64,000 nt of DNA. Source: Emiliania huxleyi CCMP1516. Its lineage: Eukaryota; Haptophyta; Isochrysidales; Noelaerhabdaceae. The notes under the pieces were generated by a model that worked only from the letters and a program-made list of their open reading frames with translations, was not told where the DNA came from and made no database searches. The translations under genes were made by a program, and so were the position numbers. The stretch covers positions 30,941 to 94,940 of the forward strand of contig NW_005201286.1 in assembly GCF_000372725.1 (NCBI RefSeq), in the 5' to 3' direction. Of this stretch, positions 48,446-58,708 are shown in pieces (position 1 is the first letter of the stretch; every line of letters begins with the position of its first letter).

Positions 48446-49907
48446 ACGGCTGAGTGCGGGGTGTGTGGACAAGGGAGGAAGCCGCGCGGATGATGCTAAT
48501 AATGACCGTCGGAAACGAACCGTGTTTGGATTTCGGCCGTCCCTCATTCTGGAGTGATTTCACGGAGGCACAGATACAGGTGAGGAATGACGGACGTGCG
48601 ATAGTTCTGCCTGGCTCCACGACACTCTGTGATCGTGCCCGAGCTTCCCGATCTTGTCAATCAATGATATTTCGTTCGACTAAAAACTAACGGACGGCTG
48701 GGCGCTTCGAGAGGGCGGTCGCCGTCGGTGCACATCGACGATCATGGCGAGCGAGCAGCCCCGCAGTGAGTGGATGCAGCCCACCGGAGGTACTGTCTGA
48801 GGTGGGGCCCGGCGCGTGAGGCTCGTTGGCGTCCGCCATCACCGCCTGCGGCCACTGCAGAGTCGGCCAAACCAGGCTCGATTTTGGCCATTTTGGCACG
48901 GACCCTTGCGGACTCTTCACAGCTGGGTCCCGGTGCACCCGGCGAGTACAATGCTGTCTTAAGGTCCGACCTGTGGGCACCGCCGCCTGCGCTTTGCACC
49001 GGGCACCCTGCAGCAGGCACCGCCTCGGTATACAAAATCTGCCCCTGCGGGCCGACCCTCACAGATCACAGATCACACAACCCCGGGCCCAGATCGCAGC
49101 ACTGACAGTCGAGAACGGCACCGACAGAGAGAGATCGACGCCGTCTTCACCAACCCCGGGCCCAGATCACGCCTTTTCTTTTCTTCGCCAGTCCCGCGTG
49201 AAGTGTTGTGCGAGGGAGTTTTGTTGTCACTTGGAGCACAACTGTACTCAGTGCAGTTGGCAGCCGGGGAGCTATGAAGCGCACCCAGCGGGCCAGATGC
49301 TCGGGGACGGGCTGCGGGCTAGAGCGCCCTAGCCCTGGGCGCTGGGGGGTGCGCGTTCCGCAGGGAAGGCGCCAGGAGCACTTGGAGCACTTAGAGTGCA
49401 GTCGCTAACCTCGTCACATCCATGGCCGGGGAGCTAAGAAGCGCACCCAGCGGGCCGGATGATCGGTATCGGGTTACGGGCTAGAGAGCCCTAGCCCTGG
49501 GGGGTTGTGCGTTCGGCAGGGAGGGGCGGGCCATAAGGTAAACACGGGTCTGGGTTAGTTCTGCTGTTCGCCTGTTCGCCTTCCGAGATGGTTAGGCGAC
49601 GATTGCGGGGCCCGCCTTCCCCTCTTATGCATCCTCGCGCCTTCTCTGTCTAATCCTGTTGACTCCACCGCAACCTACAGAAATTCTTTTATTCAAGTGT
49701 CCTTTGAGAGCTAGCGGTAGGGACCTGCGGCTGGCGCTGAGGTCCGTATGGAGCTCCGGGTCGCAGAGGGACCCCTCCTCGGTGACTGGGCAGCAGCGTC
49801 GGGTCCTGGCAGCACTGGATCGCATGGCGCAGGTACAACACGAGATTGTAGGTGAGGCTCCGTGGTGTGAGGAGGGATGGGCACCCCCGCGTGAATTCTT
49901 TTGTTCA
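48446..49907. other. Intergenic, repeats
   Basis: No gene recognised. Holds TCGGTATACAAAATCTGCCC-type unique DNA, a family D fragment near 49190-49227 and the 49245-49545 repeat. Confidence 0.5.
49245..49545 (+). repeat. Tandem dispersed repeat, inverted copy at 63840-63975
   Basis: Two diverged ~150-nt units, each with CCGGGGAGCTA(T/A)GAAGCGCA, CCCAGCGGGCC and CTAGAG.GCCCTAGCCCTGG. The TTGGAGCACTTAGAGTGCAG link and the second unit reappear reverse-complemented at the right edge of the window. Confidence 0.8.
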
Positions 49908-51941
49908 ATGGCCTCCGATGGAAGGTGCGCGATGGAGAGCGGGTCGGCGGAGTCCTCCTCCCTCGTGCACGACCCGCTGACCCCGTCGGCGAAAGCGCTC
50001 GAGGCGCTTGAGGCTGCACTCGCCGCCATCGCAGCTGTAGAAGCAGGCAGCTCAGCACTGCCGCCCGAGGGTGGCAACGGGCCGCCGCCCGCTACTGGAA
50101 CGCAGCCACAGCCGCCGCCTGCTGCTACAGCACAGCCACAGCCGACTCAGGCAGCCGTCCCAGTTCCGGTTGGTGCTGCGAGCGGAGCGAGCAGCGATAA
50201 CGCACCTCCAGCTTCTCCGCTGAGTATGACGAGCGGTTTGACGCGACCTTTGAATCCCATCGTTTGTGCCGCGGCAGTGCGCTCGTGCAGACCGCCGTGC
50301 GCGGAGCGGGCTTCCAAACCGCCTCCGCCGCCGATGCGGGCCGAGACGCACGATATCGTCGGCAGCGCAGCGGTGCGCCAGAATGGTCGCGTCCTGTCTG
50401 CATCCGAGCCGGCGGACACGTCCTCAGCTGCGGCCGCCGCGTTGACGCCGGGCGCTGCCGCGTTGACGCCGGCCGTGCCGCTCGATCCTCTGGCGATCGA
50501 CGAGGTGGACGGGCTGCTTGCGGTTGGGATGCGCGTGCGCACCGCGTTTGGCGACCGAGGGACGGTCCGCTTCGTGGGCGAGCGTGCAGTTGGGAGGCCC
50601 GTTTGGCACTGCGCGCGGGCGTGAGTCGCGGCCTGCGGTTAGGCGAGACGCGGTTCCGGGAGGGGGAGTGGGTCGGCGTCGAGCTCGACGAGGCGCGCGG
50701 CAAGAACGACGGCGCAGTGCAGGCGCGGCCACCAGCGCCGCGGTCACGCGGCGAGAGGCAGAGGAGAGAGCCCCTTACGGAGCGGCGCCTGCGAGCAGGG
50801 CGTGCGCTACTTCGACTGCGCGCCGAGGCACGGCCTCTTCACGCGCCCCGACAACCTCGTCGTCGCCACGCCGCTCTCTCCGCTCGCGCCGCGCCCCGCA
50901 GCCTCCGCCGCCGCGCCGCAGCACAGCCTCCGCAGCTGGCGCGCCGCCCCTCGCCGCCCGCCCCTCGCCCGCCCGCCCCTCGCCGCCCGCACCTCGCCGC
51001 CCCTCGCCCGCCCGCCCCTCGCCCGCCCCTCGTCGTGCCTCGCGGGACGGGGCGGCGAGGCTGCAGCGCTCCGGCTGTAGGTCCGCGCCCGTGCTGGGGC
51101 AGGGAGCCGGCGGCGACGACGACGACGCGTCCCGGTCGCACGGCGGCTCCCCGTCCCGCCGCCGCCCGCCCACGGGTGGCCCGTCGCTCGCCGCCGAGGC
51201 ACCGCCGACCTCCCTCCACCCCCTCTCCCTCTCCCTCCGCCCCACGCTCTCCGCCCCACTCCCTCCGCCCCACTCCCTCCGCCCCGGGCGCAGGCGTACT
51301 CGCCGTGGCCGACGCACGTCCTGCCGGCGGGCTGGAGGGAGGCGTGGCAGGGCGGCGGCGCGCACAGGGCGCCTCTGCCGCCAGGCCGGCTGCCGGTCGA
51401 GCGAGCGGGGCGGAGCGGCTCACCGCGCAAGCTCGCCTCCTCTGACGGACCGCCCGCCGAGAGAGCAGGTGCGCGTCTACGTGACCAGCACCGCCGCCGA
51501 GGCGCGCACCGCCAAGCACTGCCGCCGCGTCATCGACCTGCTCAGCGCGAAGAAGGCGCGTGCGCAGACAGAGAAGCTGGAGGAGCGGCACCGGCCCCAC
51601 TGGCCTCCCACGCCGCGCCCCGCCCCCGTGCGCCGCAGGTGCCCTTCGACATCTTCGACCTTGCCGCCGACCGGGTCGGCCGAGGCGGCGTCGTCGTCGA
51701 CCGCGAGGCGCTGCGCGGCTTGCTGCGGCACGAGCGGCTGCCTCGCGTCCAGGTCGGAGACGGGCCCCTCCTCGACGCGGGGCAGCTGCAGGCGGCCAAC
51801 CCTGCGCTCCGCCAAGCCCCTCTCCGCCCCGCCCCTCGCCAGCGCAACCCTCCCCCGACGCCGCAGGACCTCGAGGACTTTGGCGAGCTCGACCCAAAAC
51901 TGCGCGCGGTGCTACGCTCCTTTGGCACGCCCGCGGGGTAG
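49908..51941 (+). CDS. CAP-Gly / SH3BGRL-like (thioredoxin-fold) protein, 374 aa
   Basis: CAP-Gly domains bind microtubule or EEY/F tails. Exons 49908-50577, 50643-50722, 50799-50858, 51469-51555, 51639-51791, 51867-51941; 1125 nt, in frame. Residues 1-200 are Ala/Pro/Gln-rich and disordered. CAP-Gly ~203-270: GMRVRTAFGDRGTVRFVGE, GEWVGVELDEARGKNDG (GKNDG at 243-247) and GVRYFDCAPRHGLFTRP. The C-terminal part matches the SH3-binding-glutamate-rich-like/glutaredoxin fold: VRVYVTSTAAEARTAKHCRR, VIDLLSAKK|VPFDIFDLA, LPRVQVGDGPLLD. The 610-nt intron 50859-51468 may hide another exon, since the two domains abut very tightly. ATG 49908 follows GAATTCTTTTGTTCA by a few bases. Donors are GC except for intron 3. 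The two-domain fusion is unusual. Confidence 0.75.
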
Positions 51942-52195
51942 AGACTAGAGAAACACGCCTACAAGTGCGCGCCTGGCGCGGCGGCACCTGCCTGCACGCG
52001 CGTCCTCGCCGCCGCAGGAAGAGAGGGTTATACGTAGTAAAAGAATAAGCTTGCGCCGCGTGGAGCAGAAAGACAAAACGGCAGAGCCTGTCCGGCCTGT
52101 GGCACGCTGAGAGCATTCGTCGGAAAGAAATCGGTATAGGCTTCCACAAAAAGAAATCACAGTTGGCCGGCCACCTCTTGCGCCGCCAAGCCGTC
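51942..52195. other. Short intergenic spacer
   Basis: 254 nt; no feature recognised beyond AT-richer sequence around 52030-52160. Confidence 0.5.
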
Positions 52196-54313
52196 ATGCC
52201 CGCCCCGCCCTCCCGCGCCACCGCCGCGCTCCGCACGCCTCCTCCGTCTGCTGGCAGCGCGCCGGGTGGTGAAGCCCCAAAGAATGTCCTCAAGGCGGCT
52301 ACGGACGGCCGCGTGGGACCGGTGCGACAGTGGCTGAATGAGGGCGGGAAGGCGGACACGCTCGCTGAGTTACCCTCTGAGGCCGGCAAGATGGTTCCAT
52401 GCACGCTGCTGATGATCGCCGCACAGCACGGGCACGTGCAGATTGTCGAGCTCCTCCTGAAGCGTGGTGCGCACATCAACCTGCAGAACAGTCTCGGCAA
52501 CACAGCACTGAACGGTGCCGCCTACCACGGCCGCGAGCGAATGGTGGACGTGCTGCTGCAGCACGGAGCGGAGGTAGACTCGCAAGACGCCTGGCCGGCG
52601 CTGGCAGCGGCTGCCCAGGGCGGCAAAGGGCGGGTCGTCGACCTGCTGCTGCGGCGTGGCGCAGAGATCGACCTGCAAGACAAGAACGGCGACACCGCGC
52701 TGATGCTCGCCACTTTCTACGGCCATCCCGCCGTCGTTCTCCGCCTGCTGCGGGCGGGCGCAGACATGACGTTGCGCAATGCGGACGGCAAGACGGCGCT
52801 GCAGTGGGCCAAGAATGAGGGCCACACTGAGTGCGTCGAGGCGTTCAGGACGTACCTCGGGGAGGTGGCGGCGGCGGGCCGGAGCAAGGCGCCGTCGGCT
52901 GAGGCAGGCGGCGCAGGCGAGGCGGTGGGTGCGAGTGCCGCGGCCTCTGCTTCGAGCGTCGAGGGCGGCGCGGAGGCCGAGCCGAGCGGCGGTGCGGTAC
53001 CAGAGGAGGTTGCGCACGCGGCTGAGGACGGCGAGGAGGCGGTTGTGATGGCGTGGCTCGACGGCGGCGGGCGGGTGAACACGACATTCGAGTACGTCCT
53101 TTCGAGCGGCTCTCTGAGCGGCATGACGCTGCTGATGATCACAATGGCCGACGGCCGCGAGGGGCTGGCCGAGGCGCTGCTCCAGCGCGGTGCGGATGTC
53201 TCGTTGCAGTCCAACAACGGCGGCACGGCGCTGAATTCCGTGAATGGCCGCGAGAAGCTGGTCGAGCTGGCGTTGCGGCACGGCGCGGAGATCAACCAGC
53301 AAACTACCTTCGGCGGCACCGCGCTGATGGGCGCCGCCTGCAAAGGCCACGAGAAAGTGGTCGACTCGCTGATCCGGCACGGCGCAGCGATCGACCTGCA
53401 AGACAACAACGGCGACACCGCGCTGATTTGGGCCGCTGTCTACGGCCACCCCGCCGCCCTTCTCCACTTGCTCCGGGCGGGCGCAGATATGACGCTGCGC
53501 GCTCACGGCAACACCGCGCTGCAGTTTGCCAAGGAGAAGGGCCACGCCGAGTGCGTGCGCGCCCTCGCGGAGCATGCGGCGGCGGCGAAGGCGGCGGAGA
53601 AGGCGGCGGCGGAGGCGGCGTGGGCCGCAGGAGCGGCGGAGAGGGCGGCGCAGAGGGCGGCGGAGGAGAAGGAGGCGGCGCGGCATGCCGAGGAGCTGCT
53701 GGCGGAGGTCGAGGCGGAGAAGCGCGCCAAGGGCAAGAAGGGCAAGAAGAAGAAGAAGAACGGCGGCGGGGCGGGCGCGGCTGGGCCGTCGCAGGAGCCC
53801 GAGGAGGGTGCCGAGGCGCCGTCGGAGGCAGACGCAGCCGAGGCGGCGAAGAAGGCCGAGGAGGCGAGGCTTCTTCTGCTTCTCGAGACGCTCACCGAGG
53901 AGAGGATGCGGTTCGGCATCACGCCGGAGAGCCAGGCGGCGGCGTCGGCAGCGGTGGCCGAGGCGGCGCGTTTGGACGCGGAGGCAGACGAGGCGGAGGA
54001 GAAGGAGGAGGCGGAGGCGGAGGCGGTGGGAGAGGCGGCCGAGGCGGCGGACGAGGCGAGCGAGGAGGAGACAGCGGAGGGGCAGGCTGCGGCGGCGCGC
54101 GAGGAGGCCGAGGCGGCCGAGGCCGCGCGTTGGAGTGCGGAGGCGGAGGCGGCGGAGGAGGCCGCGGCGGAGGAAGAGGCTGCGTTGGCGGCGGAGGAGG
54201 CGGCGATGGAGGCCGCAATCTCCGCCGCCAAGGCGAGGCGCGCGTCGGTGGCGACGGCGAGGGCCAAGGCAGCGGCAGCCAGGATGGCGGCGGAGGCGGC
54301 CCAGCGCTCATAG
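52196..54313 (+). CDS. Ankyrin-repeat / coiled-coil protein, 705 aa
   Basis: Uninterrupted from ATG 52196 (an in-frame TTG at 52163 is ignored) to TAG 54311-54313. Ankyrin block 1 covers ~65-220: TLLMIAAQHGHVQIVELLLK, ALNGAAYHGRERMVDVLLQH, ALMLATFYGHPAVVLRLLRA, ALQWAKNEGHTECVEAFRTY. After a Ser/Ala linker block 2 (~290-450) repeats the same order with near-copies, including AALLHLLRAGADMTLRAHGN, so the protein arose by internal duplication of an ankyrin set. From ~455 a very long Ala/Glu/Lys coiled coil follows, with a basic patch (KRAKGKKGKKKKKN, ~511-524) and a Pro-Ser-Gln break. No enzyme domain. Probably an adaptor; location unknown. Intact and intronless, unlike the broken ankyrin gene at 4.8 kb. 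Confidence 0.85.
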   Translation: MPAPPSRATAALRTPPPSAGSAPGGEAPKNVLKAATDGRVGPVRQWLNEGGKADTLAELPSEAGKMVPCTLLMIAAQHGHVQIVELLLKRGAHINLQNSLGNTALNGAAYHGRERMVDVLLQHGAEVDSQDAWPALAAAAQGGKGRVVDLLLRRGAEIDLQDKNGDTALMLATFYGHPAVVLRLLRAGADMTLRNADGKTALQWAKNEGHTECVEAFRTYLGEVAAAGRSKAPSAEAGGAGEAVGASAAASASSVEGGAEAEPSGGAVPEEVAHAAEDGEEAVVMAWLDGGGRVNTTFEYVLSSGSLSGMTLLMITMADGREGLAEALLQRGADVSLQSNNGGTALNSVNGREKLVELALRHGAEINQQTTFGGTALMGAACKGHEKVVDSLIRHGAAIDLQDNNGDTALIWAAVYGHPAALLHLLRAGADMTLRAHGNTALQFAKEKGHAECVRALAEHAAAAKAAEKAAAEAAWAAGAAERAAQRAAEEKEAARHAEELLAEVEAEKRAKGKKGKKKKKNGGGAGAAGPSQEPEEGAEAPSEADAAEAAKKAEEARLLLLLETLTEERMRFGITPESQAAASAAVAEAARLDAEADEAEEKEEAEAEAVGEAAEAADEASEEETAEGQAAAAREEAEAAEAARWSAEAEAAEEAAAEEEAALAAEEAAMEAAISAAKARRASVATARAKAAAARMAAEAAQRS

Positions 54314-54785
54314 AGAGCTGCTTGGGAGCACACTGCACGCATGGTTCGAACACGGGCGCGTCATCGCTGTTTCGCAGTTTCGATTGGAGGCCCCGCAGCC
54401 AATCTCGTCATCGCTGTGTGGAGCTCCGGCGCGTGGAGCCTTTGGTCGGATTTGGGCCACGGCGATCTTGAGCAGGACGTGCTGCTGCCCAAGTCGAAGG
54501 TCGAGGGTGGGGGTTGGGACAACGAGAGGAGAGGGAAGACAACATGTTTGTGCTTTTTTCTGCAAATACAAGTATAGGTAAACTCTTCTCCACACATTTG
54601 TGTGTGGTGATTATTACTAGATTGACGGGGGGTGAGCGGACTGAGGTCTGAGGACTGAGCAGTGTCCAGTGAGCACTGACATGTCTCAACGACTCAAGCC
54701 AAAACACATACACAAGTCACAACACACCTCCGTGTACTGCTTTGCACATACCGACGACACGCTTTGCGCCCTTCTCTCACTTGGC

Positions 54786-55217
54786 TCACGTAAGCTCCTC
54801 GGGAAAGACGTGCCCCGTCCCGCGGAGGCCTCCGCACGCATGCGCCGAGGTAGCCGGGCGCTCCGTGGGGTCCCCCATGACCTGACGCCGGAATGCCTGG
54901 ATGCGATGCCAGGACGCATTCTCATAGGCGTGGCGCTGGCCTCGGATGCGGGAGACCTCCTCGCTGAGCGCGTCCTCCACATCATACTCGCGCCGCTCCA
55001 GCGCGCGCCACTCCCTCCAGCGCTTGGTAAAGGCCTTCTCGTCCCTCAGGCTGCTGAGCGCCGCCGTCGCCTGTTGGCGTGCGGCGGCGGCGCGAGACTT
55101 CGACGCGGCCCGCCGCTGCCGCAGCCATGCCTCCTCGCTCTCCCGGTACTGCTCGAGCCGCCGCTCCCCGCTGTTGTCTAGCTCACGGCGTTGGAACCCG
55201 TGATCCGTTGGTTGCAT
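54786..55217 (-). CDS. Coiled-coil protein, last exon
   Basis: Minus-strand frame from ATG 55217 (an earlier codon is GTG) to a stop at 54786-54788, 143 aa. Arg/Glu/Ala-rich with strong heptads: RRLEQYRESEEAWLRQRRAA, RDEKAFTKRWREWRALERRE, DVEDALSEEVSRIRGQRHAY. Composition and aromatic spacing suggest a real structural protein, for example an axonemal or cytoskeletal component, rather than low complexity. No family was recognised. The frame stays open a little upstream (VEPRCGPVLVKHMQPTDHGF), so an earlier exon is likely; a Kelch relic on the plus strand begins at about 55257. Confidence 0.55.
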   Translation of the reverse strand: MQPTDHGFQRRELDNSGERRLEQYRESEEAWLRQRRAASKSRAAAARQQATAALSSLRDEKAFTKRWREWRALERREYDVEDALSEEVSRIRGQRHAYENASWHRIQAFRRQVMGDPTERPATSAHACGGLRGTGHVFPEELT

Positions 55218-55256
55218 GTGCTTGACGAGCACGGGACCGCAGCGAGGCTCCACCCC

Positions 55257-55790
55257 CACAGCGCCGTCCCAACTCGGTGGAGCGGTACGACCTGACTACG
55301 AAATCGTGGGAGGCGGTGGCGCCGATGGCCACGGCGCGGTGTTCCTTCAGCGCGGCGGTGCTTGGCGGAAAGTTGTACGCTATGGGCGGTGGCGACCACC
55401 TAAGCTCGGTGGAGCGGTACGACCCGGCGCTGCATGCGTGGGAGGCGGTGGCGCCGATGGCGACGGCGCGGGAGCACTTCGGCGCCGCGGTGCTCGACGG
55501 GAAGATCTACGCCGTGGCCGGTTGCAATTTTGACGGCGTCGACCCTCTCAGCTCGGTGGAGCGGTACGATCCTGCTGCAAACGAGTGGGAGGAGGTGGCG
55601 CCGGTGGCGACGGCGCGAGACCATCTTGGCGCTGCCCTGCTTTGAGTTCGCGCACATGATCGTTTGACGATTGTGGTTGTTGCGAACGGGCCGTTTACTC
55701 CCTTTCCCGCACGCCGCTCGCCGGTCAAGCGCTACGATCCGAGAACGAACGCGTGCGAGGCAGTTGCGCCGACGGCGGCCGTACTGTAAG
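55257..55790 (+). pseudogene. Kelch-repeat relic
   Basis: Three Kelch units in one frame (ERYDLTTKSWEAVAPMATAR; KLYAMGGGDHLSSVERYDPA; KIYAVAGCNFDGVDPLSSVE) end at TGA 55643-55645. A fourth is split off after a disruption (KRYDPRTNACEAVAPT, ~55720-55770). No F-box and no good start. Same family as the 1.7-kb gene. Confidence 0.7.
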
Positions 55791-56076
55791 CCTTGTGCAT
55801 TGGGGCCGGACAGCCTTTACATACGTGTGTGCGCGCTCTTTTGCGAATGGCAGACACGTTCTTTTGCGCATACAGAGTCCGCACCTCCCCAGGACCTCCG
55901 CAGCACCAAAGTAGAGATACGCGTTGCATCGTTTTTCTTTGAAGATTGATCGCTGTGGTGCCGTTTTTCTTCATTGCCCCGCGGCCTTAGCCCCCACAGT
56001 GGCCCCGGGCCAAGTGGCCATCGGACAGCCGCTCTCCCGCGAGTCTAGTCTTGGAGATTCTCTAGCGTGGCAGACG

Positions 56077-56746
56077 ATGCGAACCTCGCGGAGAGCATGC
56101 TCCTCGTTCGTGCTCGCGGGTCATCCCGTGCTGCGTCGCGTCGCCACGCCGGTCCGCGGCGTCGCAGCGAGGGCCGACCTTCCACGCCTCGACGCCGCGC
56201 TTCGCAGCGCGCTCGGTGAGCACTACGGCGTGGCGGCGCCACAGCTCGGCACATCGGCGCGCGTGTTCCTGCTCCGTGCCCACGCCGACGACGGGCCCTG
56301 GATCGCGATCAACCCGTCCATACAGCGCCGCTCGCGGGAGATGGTCGCTGGGTGGGAGACATGCCTCTCGGTGCCCGGCTATGCGGCTAGCGTCGAGCGG
56401 CCCGCCGCGGTCGACGTGCGGTACGAACGGCTCGACGGCACCGCAGTCGAGCGGCGGCTGCGCGGCTTCGAGGCGCGAGTCTTCCAGCACGAGCTCGACC
56501 ACCTCGACGGCATCCTGTTTACGGACAAGTGCGCCCGCTGCCTCCACCGCCGCCGCGGCCTCCCCTTGTCACCGCGCCGCCCCGCGCGCCCGCAGGGCCG
56601 ACCCGCGCAGCCTGGTGCACGAGAGCTACCTGCTTGGCGATGGGCCCGACTCGGAGGCCGTGTGTGCGAGCCTGCGGCAGCTCGCGCCGGAGTACGAGGA
56701 GGAGGAGTACGAGGAGAGTGCCGGAGAGGGGCCTAGAGGACCTTGA
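56077..56746 (+). CDS. PDF: Peptide deformylase, 200 aa
   Basis: Removes the formyl group from the initiator Met of proteins made in plastids or mitochondria. Exons 56077-56528 and 56596-56746 (intron GACAA|GTGCGC...CCGCAG|GGCCGA, 67 nt). Motif 1 GVAAPQLG (51-58), motif 2 ETCLSVPGY with metal ligand Cys96, motif 3 QHELDHLDG with His138, Glu139, His142. All catalytic residues are present. Motif 2 usually reads EGCLS; here Gly is Thr95. The N-terminus (MRTSRRACSSFVLAGHPVLR) is short, so targeting is uncertain; an upstream in-frame extension lacks ATG. The C-terminus ends in an acidic run (EYEEEEYEESAGEG). Confidence 0.9.
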
Positions 56747-56819
56747 GATGAACCTGTTCTTTAGTTGGCCCTGAACACAGGGGAGAGTTTTTGCACATTC
56801 TTTTGTGGCTGCCTGTGTA

Positions 56820-57090
56820 GTGCTAGCCCCCCCCTAACCCCGCCCCTAGTGCCACCCCCCTAACCCCGCCCAACCCCCTTTATGTGCGCGCACTGGCGCT
56901 GCCGCTAGGGCTGCCATAAGCTGGCTAGGGTTGTATGTGCGCTGGTAACAACAGACTCGGGCATAGCCCTGGACAGCCACCCCTTAACCCCCCCCCCCCC
57001 CCCCCTTTATGTGCGCGCACTGGCGCTGCCGCTAGGGCTGCCATAAGTTGGCGCTGCCGCTAGGGCCGCCATAAACACCTCTCCGACGTG
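56820..57090 (+). repeat. Local tandem duplication with C-runs
   Basis: Two copies of CCCCCTTTATGTGCGCGCAC followed by TGGCGCTGCCGCTAGGG and GCCATAAG (56875 and 57002), about 127 nt apart. A third partial unit follows. Confidence 0.8.
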
Positions 57091-57199
57091 CTCGACTATA
57101 GTCAAAATTGGACGGTGGACTATATTTCGGGTGGGTGGCCATTTGCTCAGGCGTCAGAATGCTGAGCTCGTACACTGGCAGCTCCGCAGAGGTTGAGGA

Positions 57200-57520
57200 C
57201 AGGAAAATACGTGTAATGCGTAATGCGTATGCGTGATACGTAAGCCAGGGGGGGGGATGGCTCGGGGGCGCGCGGGGCGAGATACGTAATCCGTAAACGT
57301 GACACGTGGTACGTAGGCACCCGCCGCGCGGGCCATTGCACCGTCCCCCGGGCAAAGCTTTGCGGTGAAAAGGACGTATGCGTAATGCGGATACGTGATA
57401 CGTCGAAGACGCCCCGCCACCCCGCGGGCCGCGGCGCACCGGCGGAGATCCATAATCCGTATACGTGACACGTGGTACGTATGAGGCAACCACAGGGCCA
57501 TCGCACCGTCACGCACGCGA
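57200..57520. repeat. ACGT-rich tandem repeat
   Basis: Two diverged units, each with GTGATACGT, a GC-rich spacer and GTGACACGTGGTACGTA (about 57298 and 57464). Many TACGTA, CACGTG and CGTAATGCG words. Lies between the convergent 3' ends of the deformylase and hydrolase genes. Confidence 0.7.
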
Positions 57521-57550
57521 TGAATACGTGTGTGTATTGACGTTTTTTAT

Positions 57551-58708
57551 TTATTTTTGAAGGGGGAGGCGTTCGACGGGCTGCGTAATGCGACGCATTT
57601 GGACTGGCAAGTGACGCACACGCACCGAGTTTACGTATTCCCGAGAGGGCGTAATGTGATGCGTATGCATATGGGCCTCCTTGCATATGCGTAGCAGTAC
57701 AGAGCACGATTGCCTACCCGCCGACCGCATTCCTGCCAAGAAGCGGCGCAGGGCCGGCACGACCTTCGCGGCGGTGGGCGCGGCGAGTCGCGCCTCCTTC
57801 TCCGTGTCAAAGTCGAGCAGGAAGAGGTTGAGCGCCTTTGCGAGCGGCAGGAAGGCGGAGAGCAGGTCGAAGAGCGCCTCGTTGGTGCGCGTCCAGAGGA
57901 AGCTGATGTGGTTGGGCAGCAGGGCGTCGCCCTTGCGGAAGAGGAGGACGCCGCGGCGGGGCAGGCTCGGGCCGGCGTAGGCCAGGTCGGCGCTCTCAAA
58001 GGTCGAGAAGGGCGGCGCCTTGTTCACGGCCGCCAGGGTGAGCGAGTCCGCGGGCGACGTCTCCGAGAAGCGGTTGCAGCCGTCGCCCTCCGACGCGCAG
58101 AGGAAGAGCGGATCGTTGACGCGCGCCTCGAGCGCGCGGCCGAGAGGGCACGCGAGACACGCGCGGCCGAGTGCGAACTCGCCCGGCTGCGAGAGCGCCG
58201 TGCCGCTCCCCGCCGAGTGGCCCCAAATGCCCCAGCGCCGCGGCTCGTCGCCTAGAGCCGCCTGCGTCGCGGCGACGATGGCCTCGCGCGTGACGCCCTC
58301 CCGCGCCTCGTACGACGCGGCGAGCGACTCGGGCAGCTCCGGCGCCGCGACGACGAACCCGTCGCTCGCCAGCGCCTCGCAAGCGTGCGCCATGTCGAAC
58401 GGCGAGCCGAGAAAGCCGTGCGCGAAGAGGAGCGCGTCGCCGGCGCGCGCCTGGGACGCGCAAGCCGCGCGGCGCCAGGGAGGCACTCCCGCCGGAGCGA
58501 GCGAGTAGGTCCTCGACGGCAGCCAAGATAGCCAGCCGACGCGGAGCTTGGAGGCGATCCGGCCAATGTCAACCGTGTAGCCGTACTCCCCCGTCGGCAC
58601 CCACGCGCCGCCACCGCCGGTCGGCCCCGGGGCAAAAGCATTGGCCCTGCGCATGGGAGACAGCGGCGAGCTCAATCGGTGTGCTGGGTGTGCCAGAAGC
58701 CCAAGCAT
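57551..58708 (-). CDS. Alpha/beta hydrolase, chlorophyllase/PAF-acetylhydrolase-like
   Basis: Uninterrupted minus-strand frame, ATG 58708 (alternative ATG 58654) to stop 57551-57553, about 385 aa. After a leader come LLFAHGFLGSPFDMAHACEA, LASDGFVVAAPELPES, the nucleophile elbow GIWGHSAGSGTAL (GHSAG) and a later strand RGVLLFRKGDALLPNHISF, which could carry the acid. The His of the triad is expected near PNHISF. The layout is that of small serine hydrolases acting on lipids, chlorophyll or acetyl esters; the substrate is not identifiable. The last ~60 residues (from RSAGRQS) look non-conserved and may include 3' flank read as coding. A short minus-strand frame at 58760-58880 (DLTDAQQAVVEAGLRNGVVN) might be an upstream exon. 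Confidence 0.75.
   Translation of the reverse strand: MLGLLAHPAHRLSSPLSPMRRANAFAPGPTGGGGAWVPTGEYGYTVDIGRIASKLRVGWLSWLPSRTYSLAPAGVPPWRRAACASQARAGDALLFAHGFLGSPFDMAHACEALASDGFVVAAPELPESLAASYEAREGVTREAIVAATQAALGDEPRRWGIWGHSAGSGTALSQPGEFALGRACLACPLGRALEARVNDPLFLCASEGDGCNRFSETSPADSLTLAAVNKAPPFSTFESADLAYAGPSLPRRGVLLFRKGDALLPNHISFLWTRTNEALFDLLSAFLPLAKALNLFLLDFDTEKEARLAAPTAAKVVPALRRFLAGMRSAGRQSCSVLLRICKEAHMHTHHITPSREYVNSVRVRHLPVQMRRITQPVERLPLQK

Noticed and set aside
52370-53686. 438-codon minus-strand frame opposite the ankyrin/coiled-coil gene
   Set aside because: Its VQLDVRTTLQ-like repetition is only the complement of ankyrin units.
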